DNA of 6,044 nucleotides, from the NCBI GenBank assembly GCA_002348465.1, contig DEBI01000019.1:547-6590 (forward strand), given 5' to 3'. A program made the translations under genes and the position numbers. Positions 5,705-6,044 of this stretch are shown in pieces. Origin of the DNA: Gemmatimonadales bacterium UBA2960 (lineage in GTDB: Bacteria > Gemmatimonadota > Gemmatimonadetes > Longimicrobiales > Gaopeijiaceae). A model generated the notes under the pieces. The model was not told where the DNA came from. It made no database searches and saw nothing but the letters and a program-made list of their open reading frames with translations. Each line of letters opens with the position of its first letter. Positions within the stretch are counted from its first letter, which is position 1.

Positions 5705-5985
5705 CAAACTCACGCTTCAATGCCCTGATTCACGCACCTAATCGTTTGCATATATGCGCGATGTTATCCGCTTCGGGTGAACTAGAATTCAAACTCCTTC
5801 GCGAACAGCTTGATGTCAGTGATTCGGTGCTCTCCAAGCACATTAAATCACTTGAAGAGGCTGGCTATGTTGCCGTCGCAAAAAGAAGGGATTTTGGACA
5901 CCGACGCACATGGCTTTCGTTAACCTCTGCGGGTCGTAGTGCCTATACCGAACATGTCAACGAACTAAGAGCAATGGTTGGCTGA
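5701..5985 (+). CDS. Winged-helix transcriptional regulator (PF13601-like, MarR/ArsR-related fold)
   Basis: The 94-residue protein is a single winged-helix domain. NRLHICAMLSA (14-24) forms helix 1 and FKLLREQLD (30-38) helix 2. SDSVLSKHIKSLEEAGYV (40-57) is the recognition helix and its extension, and KRRDFGHRRTWLSLT (61-75) the wing with several Arg. SAGRSAYTEHVNELRAMV (76-93) is a C-terminal helix for dimerisation. No ligand-binding or metal-binding domain is attached and there is no cluster of Cys, so the signal it senses is not visible. The start at 5701 overlaps the stop of the membrane-protein gene, which suggests coupled translation and a functional pair. AGCAGG at 5685-5690 may help initiation, and an in-frame ATG at 5677 would add only eight residues. 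It probably binds the paired palindromes at 5112-5166 and represses or tunes its own operon. That part is inference from position and symmetry. Confidence 0.93.
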   Translation: MTNSRFNALIHAPNRLHICAMLSASGELEFKLLREQLDVSDSVLSKHIKSLEEAGYVAVAKRRDFGHRRTWLSLTSAGRSAYTEHVNELRAMVG

Positions 5986-6008
5986 CATTCACTTAGAGAA
6001 GATCCGTT

Positions 6009-6044
6009 GTGATTGATCTACTTGGAGCACTCGCAACGCTGGGG
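6009..6044 (+). CDS. Possible gene start (GTG), cut by the window end
   Basis: A GTG at 6009 opens a frame reading (V/M)-I-D-L-L-G-A-L-A-T-L-G to the last base, with GAGAAG at 5996-6001 as a modest Shine-Dalgarno seven bases upstream. It begins 23 bases after the regulator stop on the same strand, so it could be the third gene of this operon. The hydrophobic start might be a membrane segment, but twelve codons are too few to name a family, and the frame could be chance. Confidence 0.35.
   Translation, partial: MIDLLGALATLG

Overview
This 6,044-base window holds three complete genes of an oxidative, probably catabolic region and, to their right, a small self-contained regulatory cassette. A gene end and a possible gene start are cut by the two edges. 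Gene density is high, the coding DNA has moderate to fairly high GC, one protein has a lipoprotein signal and another a Tat-like leader. All of this fits a diderm, aerobic, heterotrophic bacterium. I cannot name a phylum: the Mo-hydroxylase, NHL-lipoprotein and Rieske genes would suit a proteobacterial, acidobacterial or gemmatimonad-like genome, while the membrane protein plus winged-helix pair is a combination I know mainly from actinobacteria and relatives.

Left part (1-2435). The 3' end of a two-cluster [2Fe-2S] small subunit (IorA type) overlaps the start of a complete molybdopterin large subunit (IorB type) by ATGA. Together they would make a periplasmic or membrane-facing molybdenum hydroxylase that oxidises an aldehyde or N-heterocycle and passes electrons to a cytochrome. 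The large subunit keeps the MoCo motifs and the catalytic Glu, but its Tat-like leader has lost the second Arg. Two hairpins (2349-2380 and 2408-2435) fill the space between this gene and the convergent next one.

Middle (2456-4983). A minus-strand NHL beta-propeller lipoprotein resembling peptidyl-alpha-hydroxyglycine lyases, but apparently lacking part of the active site, is divergent from a plus-strand Rieske non-haem iron oxygenase of the GbcA / CntA / choline-monooxygenase type. The 281-base region between their starts carries a leader hairpin for the propeller gene and a short GTACCC repeat. No reductase partner for the oxygenase lies in the window. Both oxidative enzymes need a redox partner, and the region reads as part of a locus for breaking down a small N-containing or quaternary-amine-like compound. 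That is inference.

Right part (5112-6044). Two in-phase palindromes (TTTCC-N5-GGAAA type, centres 31 bp apart) precede a four-helix membrane protein, which overlaps by ATGA a 94-residue winged-helix regulator. A possible third gene with a GTG start runs off the end. The layout suggests a regulator that controls its own operon through the paired palindromes. This is the clearest regulatory signal here. I found no tRNA, rRNA, CRISPR array, insertion sequence or phage gene. Nothing in the window convinces me of a wholly new system; the most original elements are the paired operator with its membrane-protein/regulator cassette and the active-site-altered propeller lipoprotein.
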